Notes: generated by a model not told the origin, from the letters alone. Shown: positions 1-8,225, counted from the first letter of the stretch. The stretch is 41,405 nt of DNA from Beijerinckiaceae bacterium (GCA_947478455.1 CANJWR010000015.1:1-41405), one strand, 5' to 3'. Numbers and translations are program-made.

Positions 1-1
1 C

Positions 2-397
2 GACGTCATCAACGTATCCGGCCACCGCCTTGGCACAGCGGAAGTCGAAAGCGCGCTCGTTGCGCATCCGAAAGTGGCCGAGTCCGCCGTGGTCGGTTAC
101 CCGCACGCCATCAAGGGTCAGGGCATCTACGCCTATGTGACGCTGATGAGCGGCGTCACGCCGACCGAGGAACTCCGCAAGGAACTCGTCGGCTGGGTCC
201 GCAAGGAGATCGGTCCCATCGCGTCGCCGGACGTGATCCAGTTCGCCCCGGGCCTGCCGAAGACCCGTTCGGGCAAGATCATGCGCCGCATCCTGCGCAA
301 GATCGCCGAGAACGAGGTGGGCGCGCTGGGCGACACTTCGACGCTGGCCGATCCCGCCGTTGTGGACGACCTGATCACCAACCGGGCGGTGAAGTAG
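2..397 (+). CDS. acs: Acetyl-CoA synthetase, C-terminal part (5' end outside window)
   Basis: Partial gene: the frame is open from the first bases and ends at TAG 395-397, giving about 131 residues. They match the C-terminal lid domain of AMP-forming acetyl-CoA synthetase, which activates acetate to acetyl-CoA through acetyl-AMP in the cytosol. The first residues read [16 protein letters not shown], the hinge and start of the C-terminal domain. Near the end, [11 protein letters not shown] is the A10 motif, whose lysine completes the adenylation site and is the usual regulatory acetylation target. Related acyl-CoA ligases share this motif, but [10 protein letters not shown] and IGPIASPD are characteristic of Acs. 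A rho-independent terminator follows. The N-terminal adenylation core cannot be seen. Confidence 0.93.
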   Translation, partial: DVINVSGHRLGTAEVESALVAHPKVAESAVVGYPHAIKGQGIYAYVTLMSGVTPTEELRKELVGWVRKEIGPIASPDVIQFAPGLPKTRSGKIMRRILRKIAENEVGALGDTSTLADPAVVDDLITNRAVK

Positions 398-433
398 GAC
401 GCTCCGGCTCTGTGAAACAGGCCTTGTGAAACA

Positions 434-468
434 GCCGGAACTGCAAAAACGCAGTTCCGGCTTTTCTT
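434..468 (+). terminator. Rho-independent terminator of acs
   Basis: GCCGGAACTGC (434-444) and GCAGTTCCGGC (451-461) form a perfect 11-bp stem with a six-base A-rich loop. It is followed by TTTTCTT. It lies 37 bp after the acs stop. Confidence 0.9.
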
Positions 469-732
469 ATTGTTGTTATCGCCGCGATCCTGCTGCTGCG
501 ACGTGAAGCGCAAGAATTGCACGGAGGCGGTGGGGGTGGACAAATACCCTCTCCGCTGCCGTCGATCCTTGATTTCCAGGAGAGCAGTTTCGAGCCCGAC
601 CGTCAGGCCCGGCCATGACGCCTCACAGACCCGGTCCGGACCGTCCGCACACGCGAACAATCTCACTCCGATCATGAGGGCGACCGAACCGTCGCAAATC
701 AACAATTTCTAAGAATTTTTCCGGGCCGGAAG
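469..732. other. Intergenic stretch with no recognised gene
   Basis: Between the acs terminator and the tRNA there are only short open frames with implausible composition, no good ribosome binding site and no recognisable protein. I see no repeat or clear promoter here. Confidence 0.6.
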
Positions 733-809
733 TGGTAGCGGGGGAGGGACTCGAACCCCCGACCCCAGGATTATGATTCCCGTGCTCTAGCCAGCTGAGC
801 TACCCCGCC
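733..809 (-). tRNA. tRNA-Met (CAU), elongator type
   Basis: Read on the minus strand, a full cloverleaf can be folded. The acceptor is GGCGGGG paired with CCCCGCU (one G-U at the end). The D arm is GCUC...GAGC, the anticodon stem CGGGA/UCCUG encloses the loop AUCAUAA with anticodon CAU, and the T arm is GGGGG-UUCGAGU-CCCUC. The terminal CCA is encoded (733-735). The paired first base argues against initiator tRNA-fMet. The body is the usual alphaproteobacterial elongator Met sequence rather than tRNA-Ile2 with a modified CAU. It stands alone between acs and pmtA. Confidence 0.93.
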
Positions 810-910
810 ACATGCTTCCCCGAAGGTGACGGCAGGGGTTTCGAAGCCCGTCCCGCGAAGCCCGCGCATTTAGTGTTTCGGACGCCGGGGTGTCAAGCCA
901 AACGCGCGAT

Positions 911-950
911 TGTTTCAGTTTCTTGCCAGATGTTTCAGTTTCTTGCCAGG
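911..950. repeat. 20-bp tandem duplication spanning the pmtA stop codon
   Basis: TGTTTCAGTTTCTTGCCAG plus one base is present twice head to tail (911-930 and 931-950), differing only at the last base. The inner copy contains the pmtA stop codon, so the last codons and stop are duplicated just behind the gene. The protein is unaffected. Confidence 0.9.
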
Positions 951-1594
951 CGGACGATGGTGAAGAGTCCGAACGGAGAAAGTGTCCGGCGTTCCAGCAG
1001 TTTGATGTCGGGGCGCGCGGCGATCCAGTCGCCCACGATCGACCACGGAAACTCCGGCCGCCAGCCCAGCGACGGGCCGTGTTTGCCGAGCCAGTTCTCG
1101 GCCGCCGCCACGATGCCCTTCTCGGCTCCGATGTGATTGACCAGCACGATTTCGCCGCCCGGACGCACCACGCGGGCGATCTCGTCGAGCGTCCGCACCG
1201 GGTCCGGCACCGTGGTCAGCACGAATGGCACGACGGCGGCGTCGAAAACGCCGTCCTCGAACGTCAGGTTCATGGCGTCCATCACCAGCAGCGCCTCGAC
1301 ATTGTCGAGCTTCTGCTCGGCGACGCGCTTGCGGGCGATTTCCAGCATCGGGTCGGACAGATCGATGCCGGTCAGCCGCACATTGCGGTTGAACATCGGA
1401 AGTTCCAATCCGGTGCCGACGCCGACGTCGATCACCTTGCCGCCGAGCGCATTGATTGCTGCCGCTGCAGCCTTGCGGCCGGGCTTCATCACCAGCGCAA
1501 AGACGAAATCGTACACCGGCGCCCAGCGGGCGTAGGCGTCCTCCACGTCCGAATGCGTAATGGAGGTAATGCGCTCCTGACTGTCACTGGCCAT
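935..1594 (-). CDS. pmtA: Phosphatidylethanolamine N-methyltransferase, PmtA type (class I SAM methyltransferase)
   Basis: A 219-residue protein. Enzymes of this type methylate phosphatidylethanolamine with S-adenosylmethionine, in up to three steps, to phosphatidylcholine on the cytosolic face of the membrane. The N-terminal YARWAPVYDFVF (about 21-32) is characteristic of the Rhodobacter/Bradyrhizobium PmtA branch. VIDVGVGTGLELP (54-66) is SAM motif I, GIDLSDPML is the acidic second motif, and VRPGGEIVLVNH is motif III. No membrane segment is visible. It starts at ATG 1594, 17 bp after mnmA on the same strand, so co-transcription is possible. A ubiquinone-type methyltransferase is the main alternative, but the N-terminal signature favours PmtA. 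Its end carries a small tandem duplication. Confidence 0.85.
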   Translation of the reverse strand: MASDSQERITSITHSDVEDAYARWAPVYDFVFALVMKPGRKAAAAAINALGGKVIDVGVGTGLELPMFNRNVRLTGIDLSDPMLEIARKRVAEQKLDNVEALLVMDAMNLTFEDGVFDAAVVPFVLTTVPDPVRTLDEIARVVRPGGEIVLVNHIGAEKGIVAAAENWLGKHGPSLGWRPEFPWSIVGDWIAARPDIKLLERRTLSPFGLFTIVRLARN

Positions 1595-1611
1595 GCGCTA
1601 CTCGACGTCGT

Positions 1612-2865
1612 TCAAGGGGTTGAAACGATGGCCGCAAGGGCCGGTGCGGCGGATTCGCTCCGCGCTTGTGTTGATTTGATGAAACCGCCGCCCAGCACAC
1701 GGGCGCGGGATTGCGTCGACTCGTAGAACACGCAGGCCTGTCCGGGCGAAACGCCGTCCTCGCCCTCCGCCAGTTCCACCCGCGCACCTGCGCCGTCACG
1801 AAACAGCAGAGCCGGGACCGGCGCGCGCGTCGAGCGCAGCCGGACCGCCAGCTCGACGCCCGCTTCGGGGATTGTCGAAAAGTCACCGTCGCCAATCCAG
1901 TTCACATCGCGCAAATGAACGATGCTCGTGCCCAGCGCGCTGCGTGGGCCGACGATCACATACCGCTTGCTGGCGTCGATGCGCACAACATAGAGCGGCT
2001 CGCCCGCGCCGGCAGCCGCATTGGTGAGGCCGAGGCCCCGACGCTGGCCGATGGTGTAATGGATGACGCCCGAGTGCTGGCCCAGCACCCGCCCGTCAAC
2101 ATGCACGATGTCGCCCGGCTCCGAGGCGCCCGGCCGCAGCCGCTCGATCACGTCCGTATATTTGCCGGCGGGTACGAAGCAGATGTCCTGACTGTCGGGC
2201 TTATCGGCCACCACGAGGCCGAATTCGCGCGCCAGCTCGCGCACCTCCGCCTTGGGCAGATCGCCCAACGGAAAGCGCAGCATGCGCAACTGGTCGCGCG
2301 TGGTGGCGAACAGGAAATAACTCTGGTCGCGGTCGGCGTCGGCGGCGCGATAGAGCGCGCGCTCGTCGCCATCAGGACGCGAGGAAATATAATGGCCGGT
2401 AGCCAGAACGTCAGCGCCGAGATCGACCGCCGTGTCGAAAAGGTCGGCGAACTTGATGTGCTGGTTGCAGGCCACGCAGGGAATCGGCGTCTCGCCCGCC
2501 ACATAGGATTCGGCGAAGCTGTCGATCACCTTCTGGCGAAAGCGGCTTTCGTAGTCGAGCACATAATGCGGGATGCCGAGCCGCTCAGCCACCGTGCGGG
2601 CGTCGTGAATATCCTGCCCGGCGCAGCAGGCGCCCTTGCGATGGGTCGCTGCGCCATGATCGTAAAGCTGCAGGGTGATGCCGACGACGTCGTAACCCTC
2701 GCGCTTCAGCAGCGCCGCCACGACGGAGGAATCCACGCCGCCCGACATGGCCACCACCACGCGGGTCTCCGACGCCGGTTTGGCGATGCCAAGCGAGTTC
2801 ACCCCGGCGCGCGGGGCGTCGGGCACTCTCGTGGCGGCCAGGGAGGCGATGGACATGGATTGCAT
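1612..2865 (-). CDS. mnmA: tRNA-specific 2-thiouridylase MnmA
   Basis: This enzyme thiolates U34 of the Lys, Glu and Gln tRNAs using ATP and sulfur relayed to it as persulfide. From the start chosen here (ATG 2865, 417 residues), the PP-loop SGGVDSS is at 41-47. The nucleophilic Cys is in CNQHIKF (C133), and the second catalytic Cys is in SQDICFVP (about C229). The tail has the usual GQACVFYE beta-barrel segment. The frame stays open to 2997, but the extra 44 residues are not family-like. A second ATG at 2856 is equally possible, and neither has a strong ribosome binding site. The roughly 30 residues before the PP-loop motif are longer than in most MnmA proteins. The gene is divergent from sciP and followed closely by pmtA. 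Confidence 0.94.
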   Translation of the reverse strand: MQSMSIASLAATRVPDAPRAGVNSLGIAKPASETRVVVAMSGGVDSSVVAALLKREGYDVVGITLQLYDHGAATHRKGACCAGQDIHDARTVAERLGIPHYVLDYESRFRQKVIDSFAESYVAGETPIPCVACNQHIKFADLFDTAVDLGADVLATGHYISSRPDGDERALYRAADADRDQSYFLFATTRDQLRMLRFPLGDLPKAEVRELAREFGLVVADKPDSQDICFVPAGKYTDVIERLRPGASEPGDIVHVDGRVLGQHSGVIHYTIGQRRGLGLTNAAAGAGEPLYVVRIDASKRYVIVGPRSALGTSIVHLRDVNWIGDGDFSTIPEAGVELAVRLRSTRAPVPALLFRDGAGARVELAEGEDGVSPGQACVFYESTQSRARVLGGGFIKSTQARSESAAPALAAIVSTP

Positions 2866-2978
2866 CCGCACGGGATCGGAAAAATTCAGGCGTCCGCCCG
2901 GAAGGACGGTTGGAAATGGTGAGAAAGCCCATTCCGCCGCCAATTGCAACGGGGGATGTTTTTTGGCCTTGCGACAAA

Positions 2979-2987
2979 CATGGTTAA
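2979..2987 (-). promoter_or_regulatory. TTAACCATG motif (CtrA-type short box)
   Basis: The minus strand reads TTAACCATG here, an exact match to the short motif reported for CtrA-controlled promoters in Caulobacter. It lies about 180 bp before the sciP start and about 110 bp before the mnmA start. A nine-base match alone is weak; the location next to sciP makes it worth noting. Confidence 0.45.
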
Positions 2988-3098
2988 CGGTCCGCAACCA
3001 TTCGTCCCGATTGGATACGCAAATCGGGCCTTTGGCAAGGATTTGGCAATAAACCGAGGATTTTCAAGGCATTTTCGAGAACAATTGGCGCTCCGTGT

Positions 3099-3113
3099 TT
3101 AGGCAAATCTTAA
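3099..3113 (+). promoter_or_regulatory. Near-consensus CtrA box upstream of sciP
   Basis: TTAG-GCAAATC-TTAA matches the CtrA consensus TTAA-N7-TTAA with one mismatch and exact seven-base spacing. It ends 56 bp before the sciP ATG, a normal promoter-proximal position. In Caulobacter sciP is itself transcribed under CtrA control, so the placement makes sense. Assignment is from pattern only. Confidence 0.55.
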
Positions 3114-3169
3114 ATGAGCAGGCCTAGTGTCAAATGACAGTTGGGTCAGTAGCGTGTGTGAGTATAGAG

Positions 3170-3445
3170 ATGACCGAGCCGCTCCGTCCGCGGGTAAAGT
3201 ATGTGATCGGGCCAGATGGGAGCCCGCTGACGATCGCGGATCTTCCGCCGACGTCCACGAAGCGCTGGGTCATTCGCCGCAAGGCGGAGGTCGTCGCCGC
3301 CGTGAGAGGTGGATTGCTGTCGCTTGAAGAAGCGTGCAGTCGTTATACGCTCACGGTCGATGAATTCCTCAGCTGGCAGATGTCGATCGATCAGCATGGA
3401 CTGGCAGGACTGCGCACCACGCGCATCCAGCAATATCGCCAGTAA
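3170..3445 (+). CDS. sciP: SciP-family CtrA inhibitor (DUF1153, helix-turn-helix)
   Basis: A 91-residue protein that reads as SciP almost throughout. RPRVKYVIGPDGSPLTIADLP (about 6-26) is followed by TKRWVIRRKAEVVAAVRGGL and the helix-turn-helix segment LSLEEACSRYTLTVDEFLSWQ. The tail is GLRTTRIQQYR. In Caulobacter this small protein binds CtrA and/or DNA to stop CtrA-driven transcription late in the cell cycle. I start at ATG 3170 because homologues begin with MTE or similar just before RPRVKYV. An in-frame upstream ATG at 3134 would add 12 residues that do not look like the family. CtrA-like boxes lie upstream, suggesting the usual feedback loop. It is divergent from mnmA and ends at a bidirectional terminator. 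Confidence 0.93.
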   Translation: MTEPLRPRVKYVIGPDGSPLTIADLPPTSTKRWVIRRKAEVVAAVRGGLLSLEEACSRYTLTVDEFLSWQMSIDQHGLAGLRTTRIQQYRQ

Positions 3446-3463
3446 GAGATCCTGAATTTTGCC

Positions 3464-3493
3464 AAAAGCGCTGACCTCCGGGTCGGCGCTTTT
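3464..3493. terminator. Bidirectional terminator between sciP and the UPF0104 gene
   Basis: AAAAGCGCTGACC and GGTCGGCGCTTTT form a 13-bp stem (one T-G pair) around the loop TCCG. A/T runs on both sides let it serve the two convergent genes. Confidence 0.8.
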
Positions 3494-3532
3494 GCTTTTG
3501 GGATATACGGACCGAAACCGTCGCAGAGGTCC

Positions 3533-4576
3533 TCAAGCCGCCGCCGGAGGAGTCTCGTCCTTGATCCTGCCAAGTTGCGACCGCTCGAAAAACAGGATCA
3601 CAGGAATCGACATGGCGAGCGGAATAATCAGGTAGAACAGCCGCCAGACCAGCAGCGCCGCAAAAACCGATGTGGCCGGAATGCCGGGCATTACGGCCAG
3701 AAAGACAGCTTCCATCACCCCGACGCCGCCCGGCACCTGCGACAGCAGCCCGGCCGAAAACGACAGCAGAAACGCGCCCAGCACGATCGCATAGCCGGGA
3801 TTGCCCTCTGCGGACAGGGCGAAATAGATGATGCCCGCAGCCCCCATCAGTTCCAGCGGCCCCGCCAGATATTGGCGGATCACGATGGGCATGCGCGGGT
3901 AGAACATCTCGAATGATTTGATTTTCAACGGCCGCAACTGCATCCACGCGCCGAACGTATAAAGCGCGCAGAAGGCCAGCAGCGCAGCCCCGATGGCGCG
4001 CGCAACGCCGCGCCCTATGGCGAAATGCTCCGACAGAGAACGCAATGGTTCAAGAATTTGCGGTTCGGTGACAAGCACAAGTCCCAGCATGAGAATAGTG
4101 CCGAACATGAACGTGAAAGAGCAAAGCGCCACCAGCACTGCGACTTCCGGCGCGCTCAGTCCCTTGGCCGTATAGGCCCGGTAGCGCACCATGCCGCCGG
4201 AGAAAACGCTCGCCCCGATATTATGCGACAGCGCATAGGTGACGAACGAGCAGGCAGAAATATACAGCCACGAAATACCTTTTTCGCGGTTCAGGTGAAT
4301 GAGCGCGATTCGGTCGTACCAGGCCAGCGCCGCATAGGCGACAAGCGTCGACAGCGCGGCCAGCAGATAACCTTCAGGTGGAATGATCGAGAGTTTGCGG
4401 CCGATGACGGTTGCGATGATCCGGATGTCGCTCCACAGGCCGCCTGCATCAAGGAGGCGCTTGATCACCACGTCCGTGGCGGCTTCCGCCAGAAGCTTCT
4501 GGTACAGCAGGCGGACTGACCAGACGACCGCCACAAGACCCAGACAGGGCCAGAAGAAATCCAGAATGCGCTTCAT
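3533..4576 (-). CDS. UPF0104 / lysylphosphatidylglycerol synthase TM-domain family protein
   Basis: An integral membrane protein of 347 residues from ATG 4576. Several hydrophobic helices follow one another, with the family landmarks SHNIGASVFSGGMVRYRAY in the middle and LLSQVPGGVGVMEAVFL near the C-terminus. These match the membrane domain found in MprF-type flippase/synthases and in YbhN-like proteins. There is no C-terminal aminoacyl-transferase domain, so lysyl-PG synthesis is unlikely; a lipid-transport role is inference only. The frame continues to a GTG at 4630, which would add 18 residues; neither start has a good ribosome binding site. It faces sciP and lies 151 bp downstream of fliJ on the same strand. 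Confidence 0.8.
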   Translation of the reverse strand: MKRILDFFWPCLGLVAVVWSVRLLYQKLLAEAATDVVIKRLLDAGGLWSDIRIIATVIGRKLSIIPPEGYLLAALSTLVAYAALAWYDRIALIHLNREKGISWLYISACSFVTYALSHNIGASVFSGGMVRYRAYTAKGLSAPEVAVLVALCSFTFMFGTILMLGLVLVTEPQILEPLRSLSEHFAIGRGVARAIGAALLAFCALYTFGAWMQLRPLKIKSFEMFYPRMPIVIRQYLAGPLELMGAAGIIYFALSAEGNPGYAIVLGAFLLSFSAGLLSQVPGGVGVMEAVFLAVMPGIPATSVFAALLVWRLFYLIIPLAMSIPVILFFERSQLGRIKDETPPAAA

Positions 4577-4694
4577 GAGTTTCTGCACGACCGACGCTGG
4601 GAGGCTCTTTCCCGCCGACAACGCAAACACGCGATCGTCAGCCGAGCCTTGACGTTACTTCCCTGCACGATCCGTGTGACGGTTTCAAGGTGGT

Positions 4695-4714
4695 CCCGGC
4701 GCGTTTGCGCCGGG
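4695..4714 (-). terminator. Hairpin just after fliJ
   Basis: CCCGGCGC-GTTT-GCGCCGGG is a perfect 8-bp stem with a four-base loop, 13 bp beyond the fliJ stop. A U-rich run is absent on the minus strand, so it may stabilise the 3' end rather than terminate. Confidence 0.45.
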
Positions 4715-4727
4715 TTCCATCAGGTCG

Positions 4728-5126
4728 TCAGACGCTGGCGGTCCGCAGACCCATATATCCGGCGTCGCTCATGACCTCGATTGGGCGCTCTGCGCCCTTT
4801 TCACGGCCTTCGAGGTTCTGGGCCTTGGTCAGTTCCTCGATGGCCTCGTCGTGGCGCGCCTTGGCTTCTTCAAGCTGGCCGCGCAACTCGTCCGCCGAGT
4901 GCTTGAGGTTGTCACGACGGCCACGAGCCGCACGCGCGTAGGTGGAATACGCAAAGTGGCTGGGGTCGTTGTTATTGGTCTTCTGTTCTTCGGACGCGAT
5001 TTCCCGGTCGAGATCCGTGGCCATGCGGGAGAATTCCGCAATCATGGCCTCGATCTGGGACACGCGCCGGCGCTTTTCATCAACCTGAAAACGCTTCAGG
5101 CGGATCAGACTATCCCGCGACTTCAT
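4728..5126 (-). CDS. fliJ: Flagellar export chaperone FliJ-like protein
   Basis: A 132-residue, highly charged and almost wholly helical protein. It opens MKSRDSLIRLKRFQVDEKRRR, typical of alphaproteobacterial FliJ. The central part is heptad-like, with repeated acidic and basic pairs suggesting a coiled coil. FliJ works with the FliI ATPase at the flagellar type III export gate. The start is ATG 5126, preceded by GGAGAG at suitable spacing; an upstream in-frame ATG at 5210 adds 28 residues without family character. No fliI or other flagellar gene is in the window. The only cell-cycle or motility neighbour is sciP. An 11-bp-arm hairpin lies 30 bp upstream. Because the family is short and coiled-coil, the call rests on the N-terminal signature. 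Confidence 0.8.
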   Translation of the reverse strand: MKSRDSLIRLKRFQVDEKRRRVSQIEAMIAEFSRMATDLDREIASEEQKTNNNDPSHFAYSTYARAARGRRDNLKHSADELRGQLEEAKARHDEAIEELTKAQNLEGREKGAERPIEVMSDAGYMGLRTASV

Positions 5127-5155
5127 ACGCAACTCTCCGGACGCAGGTGAACAAT

Positions 5156-5181
5156 TGATCCCGACCGGCTGGTCGGGATCA
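5156..5181 (-). terminator. Strong hairpin between purH and fliJ
   Basis: TGATCCCGACC and GGTCGGGATCA form a perfect 11-bp stem with the loop GGCT. It lies about 120 bp downstream of purH and 30 bp upstream of fliJ, both on the minus strand. On that strand it is followed by AATTGTT, a poor U-tract. It may be the purH terminator or a structure in the fliJ leader. Confidence 0.55.
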
Positions 5182-5298
5182 GGAAACTTTCCGCGAGACA
5201 GATTCACCATGACAAAGGGAAGTTGCCGGTTTCTTACCCGGAAGCCGTGATTGGTTGATTTTTACCATAAACGGGACGTGGAATGTCCGCCCCTGCTC

Positions 5299-6891
5299 TC
5301 AGTGGCGGAAATGCCGGTGTCCGGTCATCACCATCGCGAGGCCCGCCTCGTCGGCGGCCTTGATGACTTCATCATCGCGCATGGAGCCGCCCGGCTGGAT
5401 CACCGCCGTTGCGCCGGCTTCCGCCGCCGCCCGCAATCCATCCGCGAAGGGGAAGAAGGCGTCCGACGCCACGACGGCGCCCTTGGCGAGCGTCTCGACC
5501 AGACCGGCCGCCTTGGCGGCTTCGGCGGATTTCCACGCCGCGATGCGCGAGGAATCGACGCGGCTCATCTGGCCGGCCCCGATGCCGACCGTCGCGCCAT
5601 CTTTCGCGTAGACAATGGCGTTCGACTTGACGTGCTTGCAGATGCGGAACGCGAATTTCAGATCGGCCAGTTCGCGCGCTGTCGGGGCGCGTTTGGTGAC
5701 GACCCGCAGGTCCATGTCATCCACCACCGCATTGTCGCGGCCCTGCAACAGAATGCCGCCAGCCACAGTGCGGACCGTCAGGCCGCCGGCGCGCGGGTTC
5801 GGCAGGCCGCCGGTGAGCAGCAGACGCAGATTCTTTTTCGAGCCGACGAGCCGGATGGCTTCTTCATCCGCGTCGGGCGCGATGATGACCTCGGTGAAGA
5901 TCTTGACGATCTCTGCAGCCGCCTGCGCATCGAGCTTGCGGTTCAGCGCCACGATGCCCCCGAAGGCCGAGACCGGATCGCAACGCAGCGCCTTCTCGTA
6001 GGCTTCCAGCAGGCTCGCGCCTTCCGCCACGCCGCACGGATTGGCGTGCTTGATGATCGCCACCGCCGCTGTGCGGGCGGGATCGAATTCCGCCACGCAT
6101 TCGAACGCCGCATCGGTGTCGTTGACGTTGTTGTAGGAAAGCGTCTTGCCCTGCACCTGACGCGCCGTCGACACGCCGAAACGCTGCTCGGGCGTGCGGT
6201 AGAATCCTGCGGCCTGATGCGGGTTTTCGCCATAGCGCATTTTCTCGGCCAGCTTGCCGCCGATGGCGCGATAGTCGGGCGCATCATTGCCCAGCACGCC
6301 CGCGAACCAGTTGGAGATCGCCGCATCATAGGCGGCTGTGCGCGCATAGGCCTTCTGGGCGAGACTTTTGCGCAGATCGAGCGTGGTCGAGCCGCTGCCG
6401 GCCTCCAGCGCATCCAGAATCGTCTTGTAGTCCTCGACGTCGACCACCACCGCCACATCGCCGTGGTTCTTGGCCGCCGCGCGGATCATGGCCGGACCGC
6501 CGATGTCGATGTTCTCGACGCAATCGTCGTAGTCTGCGCCCTTCTGGACGGTCGCCTCGAACGGATAGAGGTTCACCACCAGCAGGTCGATACGCTTGAT
6601 GTCATGCGCCAGCATGGCGGCTTCATGCTCGGGATTTTCGCGGATCGCCAACAGCCCGCCATGCACCTTCGGGTGCAGGGTCTTGACGCGCCCGTCCATC
6701 ATCTCCGGAAAGCCCGTGAGGTCGGACACATCGGTGACCTTCAGGCCCGCATCCGCAATGGCCTTGCTGGTGCCGCCGGTGGAGACGAGCTCGACGCCGC
6801 GCGCCGAGAGCGCCCGGGCGAAATCGACGAGGCCGGTCTTGTCGGAAACCGAAAGCAGCGCGCGCGTGACGCGGCGAAGATCACGAGGCAT
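5299..6891 (-). CDS. purH: Bifunctional AICAR formyltransferase / IMP cyclohydrolase
   Basis: A 530-residue protein of the usual PurH length that catalyses the last two steps of IMP synthesis in the cytosol. The N-terminal IMP cyclohydrolase domain (about 1-200) begins [19 protein letters not shown] and contains the TSGGT-like [10 protein letters not shown] and [10 protein letters not shown]. The formyltransferase domain contains [25 protein letters not shown] (with the catalytic Lys-His pair) and FFPFADGL. The start is ATG 6891. It stands 255 bp downstream of rimM with intergenic repeats between them, and fliJ follows on the same strand. No other pur gene is nearby. Confidence 0.97.
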   Translation of the reverse strand: MPRDLRRVTRALLSVSDKTGLVDFARALSARGVELVSTGGTSKAIADAGLKVTDVSDLTGFPEMMDGRVKTLHPKVHGGLLAIRENPEHEAAMLAHDIKRIDLLVVNLYPFEATVQKGADYDDCVENIDIGGPAMIRAAAKNHGDVAVVVDVEDYKTILDALEAGSGSTTLDLRKSLAQKAYARTAAYDAAISNWFAGVLGNDAPDYRAIGGKLAEKMRYGENPHQAAGFYRTPEQRFGVSTARQVQGKTLSYNNVNDTDAAFECVAEFDPARTAAVAIIKHANPCGVAEGASLLEAYEKALRCDPVSAFGGIVALNRKLDAQAAAEIVKIFTEVIIAPDADEEAIRLVGSKKNLRLLLTGGLPNPRAGGLTVRTVAGGILLQGRDNAVVDDMDLRVVTKRAPTARELADLKFAFRICKHVKSNAIVYAKDGATVGIGAGQMSRVDSSRIAAWKSAEAAKAAGLVETLAKGAVVASDAFFPFADGLRAAAEAGATAVIQPGGSMRDDEVIKAADEAGLAMVMTGHRHFRH

Positions 6892-6930
6892 GACGACTCT
6901 TTGTGTTGGCGGGGTTGGCGGCGTCCTGAT

Positions 6931-7043
6931 CCCTCGCGGTTCGAGACGGCCCTGCGGGCCTCCTCACCATGAGGGATCTGTTGAGGCTGTCAGAAGCCCT
7001 CATCCTGAGGAGCCTGCGAGGCAGGCGTCTCGAAGGACGGGGG
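6931..7043. repeat. Two inverted copies of an alphaproteobacterial intergenic repeat
   Basis: Copy one (6931-6975) begins CCCTCGCGGTTCGAGACGG and ends CTCCTCACCATGAGGG. Copy two (6998-7043) begins CCCTCATCCTGAGGAG and ends GCGTCTCGAAGGACGGGG. They are the same element in opposite orientation, each itself palindromic. Very similar 'CCTCATnnTGAGGAG...CGTCTCGAA' elements are scattered between genes in Bradyrhizobium- and Methylobacterium-like genomes. They are probably transcribed as hairpins between rimM and purH. Confidence 0.75.
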
Positions 7044-7146
7044 CGTTTATGCGCCCGCCGAATCCGCTTGATGCGATGGGCGGGCGATTAACACGGATGG
7101 GGGATGCCGCAAAGCCCCGCAGGGCGAGCCAATAGACGAAGCCCGT

Positions 7147-7671
7147 TCAGGCCTCGTCGTCTTCCTTCACTTCGATTTCATCGGGAAGCTCGACCACGAC
7201 GCGTTTGCCCGCAATATCGACCCTCGGCACGACGGCTTTGGTGAAGGGCAGCAGCACGGTCTCGCCCTCGGTGGGCGCAATTTCCAGAATATCGCCGGCG
7301 CCGAAATTCAGCACGCGCAGAATCGTCCCGTAAAGGGTTCCGTCCGCGAGTTCGGCCCGCAGGCCGATCAGATCGGCATGGTAGAATTCGTCCTCATCGG
7401 GCGGAGGCAGGTCGGTGCGCGCCACATAGAGGTCGACGTTGGTGAGGGCCTCGACCACATTTCGGTCGCGGACGCCCGAAAGTCGCGCGACGAACAGGTC
7501 GTCGCGGATATGGCGCAGATGTTCGATCCGGAACTTGCGGGTTCCGGTCTCGTCCTGCAGGGCCGTGAAGTCGCCGATCGCGGCGGGGTCCTGCGTGAAG
7601 GACTTGAGACGAATCTCGCCCTTCACGCCGTGCGCCGCCCCGAACCGGCCGACCAGAACGAGGTCGGTCAC
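7147..7671 (-). CDS. rimM: Ribosome maturation factor RimM
   Basis: A 174-residue protein that binds S19 and helps assemble the head of the 30S subunit. The N-terminal RimM barrel starts VLVGRFGAAHGVKGEIRLKS. The linker YVARTDLPPPDEDEFYHADLIGL leads to a PRC-like barrel ending VLLPFTKAVVPRVDIAGKRV. It starts with GTG at 7671, preceded by AAGGGA. It is 37 bp downstream of rpsP on the same strand, the classic ffh-rpsP-rimM order. The usual next genes, trmD and rplS, do not follow; purH does. Confidence 0.96.
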   Translation of the reverse strand: MTDLVLVGRFGAAHGVKGEIRLKSFTQDPAAIGDFTALQDETGTRKFRIEHLRHIRDDLFVARLSGVRDRNVVEALTNVDLYVARTDLPPPDEDEFYHADLIGLRAELADGTLYGTILRVLNFGAGDILEIAPTEGETVLLPFTKAVVPRVDIAGKRVVVELPDEIEVKEDDEA

Positions 7672-7708
7672 GGCAGGCGTCCCTTCATGATGAAGGAACG
7701 GGCCTCAA

Positions 7709-8062
7709 TCACTCTGCGGCTGCCTTTTCGGCGGCTGCGGCGGCAGCGGCGGCGCGCTCCTGAGCCTTCTTCTTCGGCAGAGCCTTCTCGGGATTATTGC
7801 GGGCTTCGCGCTTGCCGACGCCGACGCTCTCAAGCAGGCGGGCGACGCGGTCTGTCGGCTGGGCGCCCTTGGCGATCCAGACGGCGGCCTTTTCGGCGTC
7901 AACCACGAGGCGGGTCGTGTCGTCCTTGGGACGCAGCGGATCGAAGGTGCCCAGACGCTCGATGAAGCGGCCATCGCGCGGCATGCGCGAGTCGGCGACG
8001 ACGAGGCGATAGAACGGGCGCTTCTTGGCGCCGCCGCGGGAGAGACGGATTTTAAGAGACAT
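7709..8062 (-). CDS. rpsP: 30S ribosomal protein S16
   Basis: A 117-residue protein starting [24 protein letters not shown], the standard S16 N-terminus, followed by [14 protein letters not shown]. The last 30 or so residues are an Ala/Lys/Glu tail beyond the conserved core, common in alphaproteobacterial S16. The start at ATG 8062 is preceded by AAGGAAAA. S16 binds 16S rRNA early in 30S assembly. It lies between ffh and rimM on the minus strand. Confidence 0.97.
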   Translation of the reverse strand: MSLKIRLSRGGAKKRPFYRLVVADSRMPRDGRFIERLGTFDPLRPKDDTTRLVVDAEKAAVWIAKGAQPTDRVARLLESVGVGKREARNNPEKALPKKKAQERAAAAAAAAEKAAAE

Positions 8063-8087
8063 GCGTTTTTCCTTTTGTTCAAACTAC

Positions 8088-8225
8088 TCCCTCTCCGGGC
8101 TTGTCGGAGAGGGCTGGGTGCGATCTGGGATCGCCTGGCGAGGGGCTGGTAGCGTCTACGTTTATGCGAATGGCCCCGGCCCCTCATCCGGCCTTCGGCC
8201 ACCTTCTCCCCGCGAACGGGGAGAC
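8088..8225. repeat. Intergenic repeat pair between ffh and rpsP
   Basis: The stretch contains CCCTCTCCGGGCTTGTCGGAGAGGG followed by GAGGGGC (about 8088-8145). A related copy in reverse runs CCCCTCATCCGGCCTTCGGCCACC then TTCTCCCCGCGAACGGGGAGA (about 8180-8225). Both parts fold as hairpins. Elements of the type 'CCCTCATCCG-CCTTCGG-CCACCTTCTCCCC' are frequent between genes in rhizobial genomes. They separate ffh and rpsP and could modulate read-through. Confidence 0.7.

Noticed and set aside
133-712. Open frames of 190 and 80 codons around the acs terminator and gap
   Set aside because: One lies antisense to acs and crosses its terminator; the other has odd composition and no ribosome binding site.
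5251-6972. Plus-strand open frame of 573 codons opposite purH
   Set aside because: It is the antisense shadow of purH in GC-rich DNA; its composition (very rich in His, Arg, Gly and Asp) matches no protein, and purH is certain.
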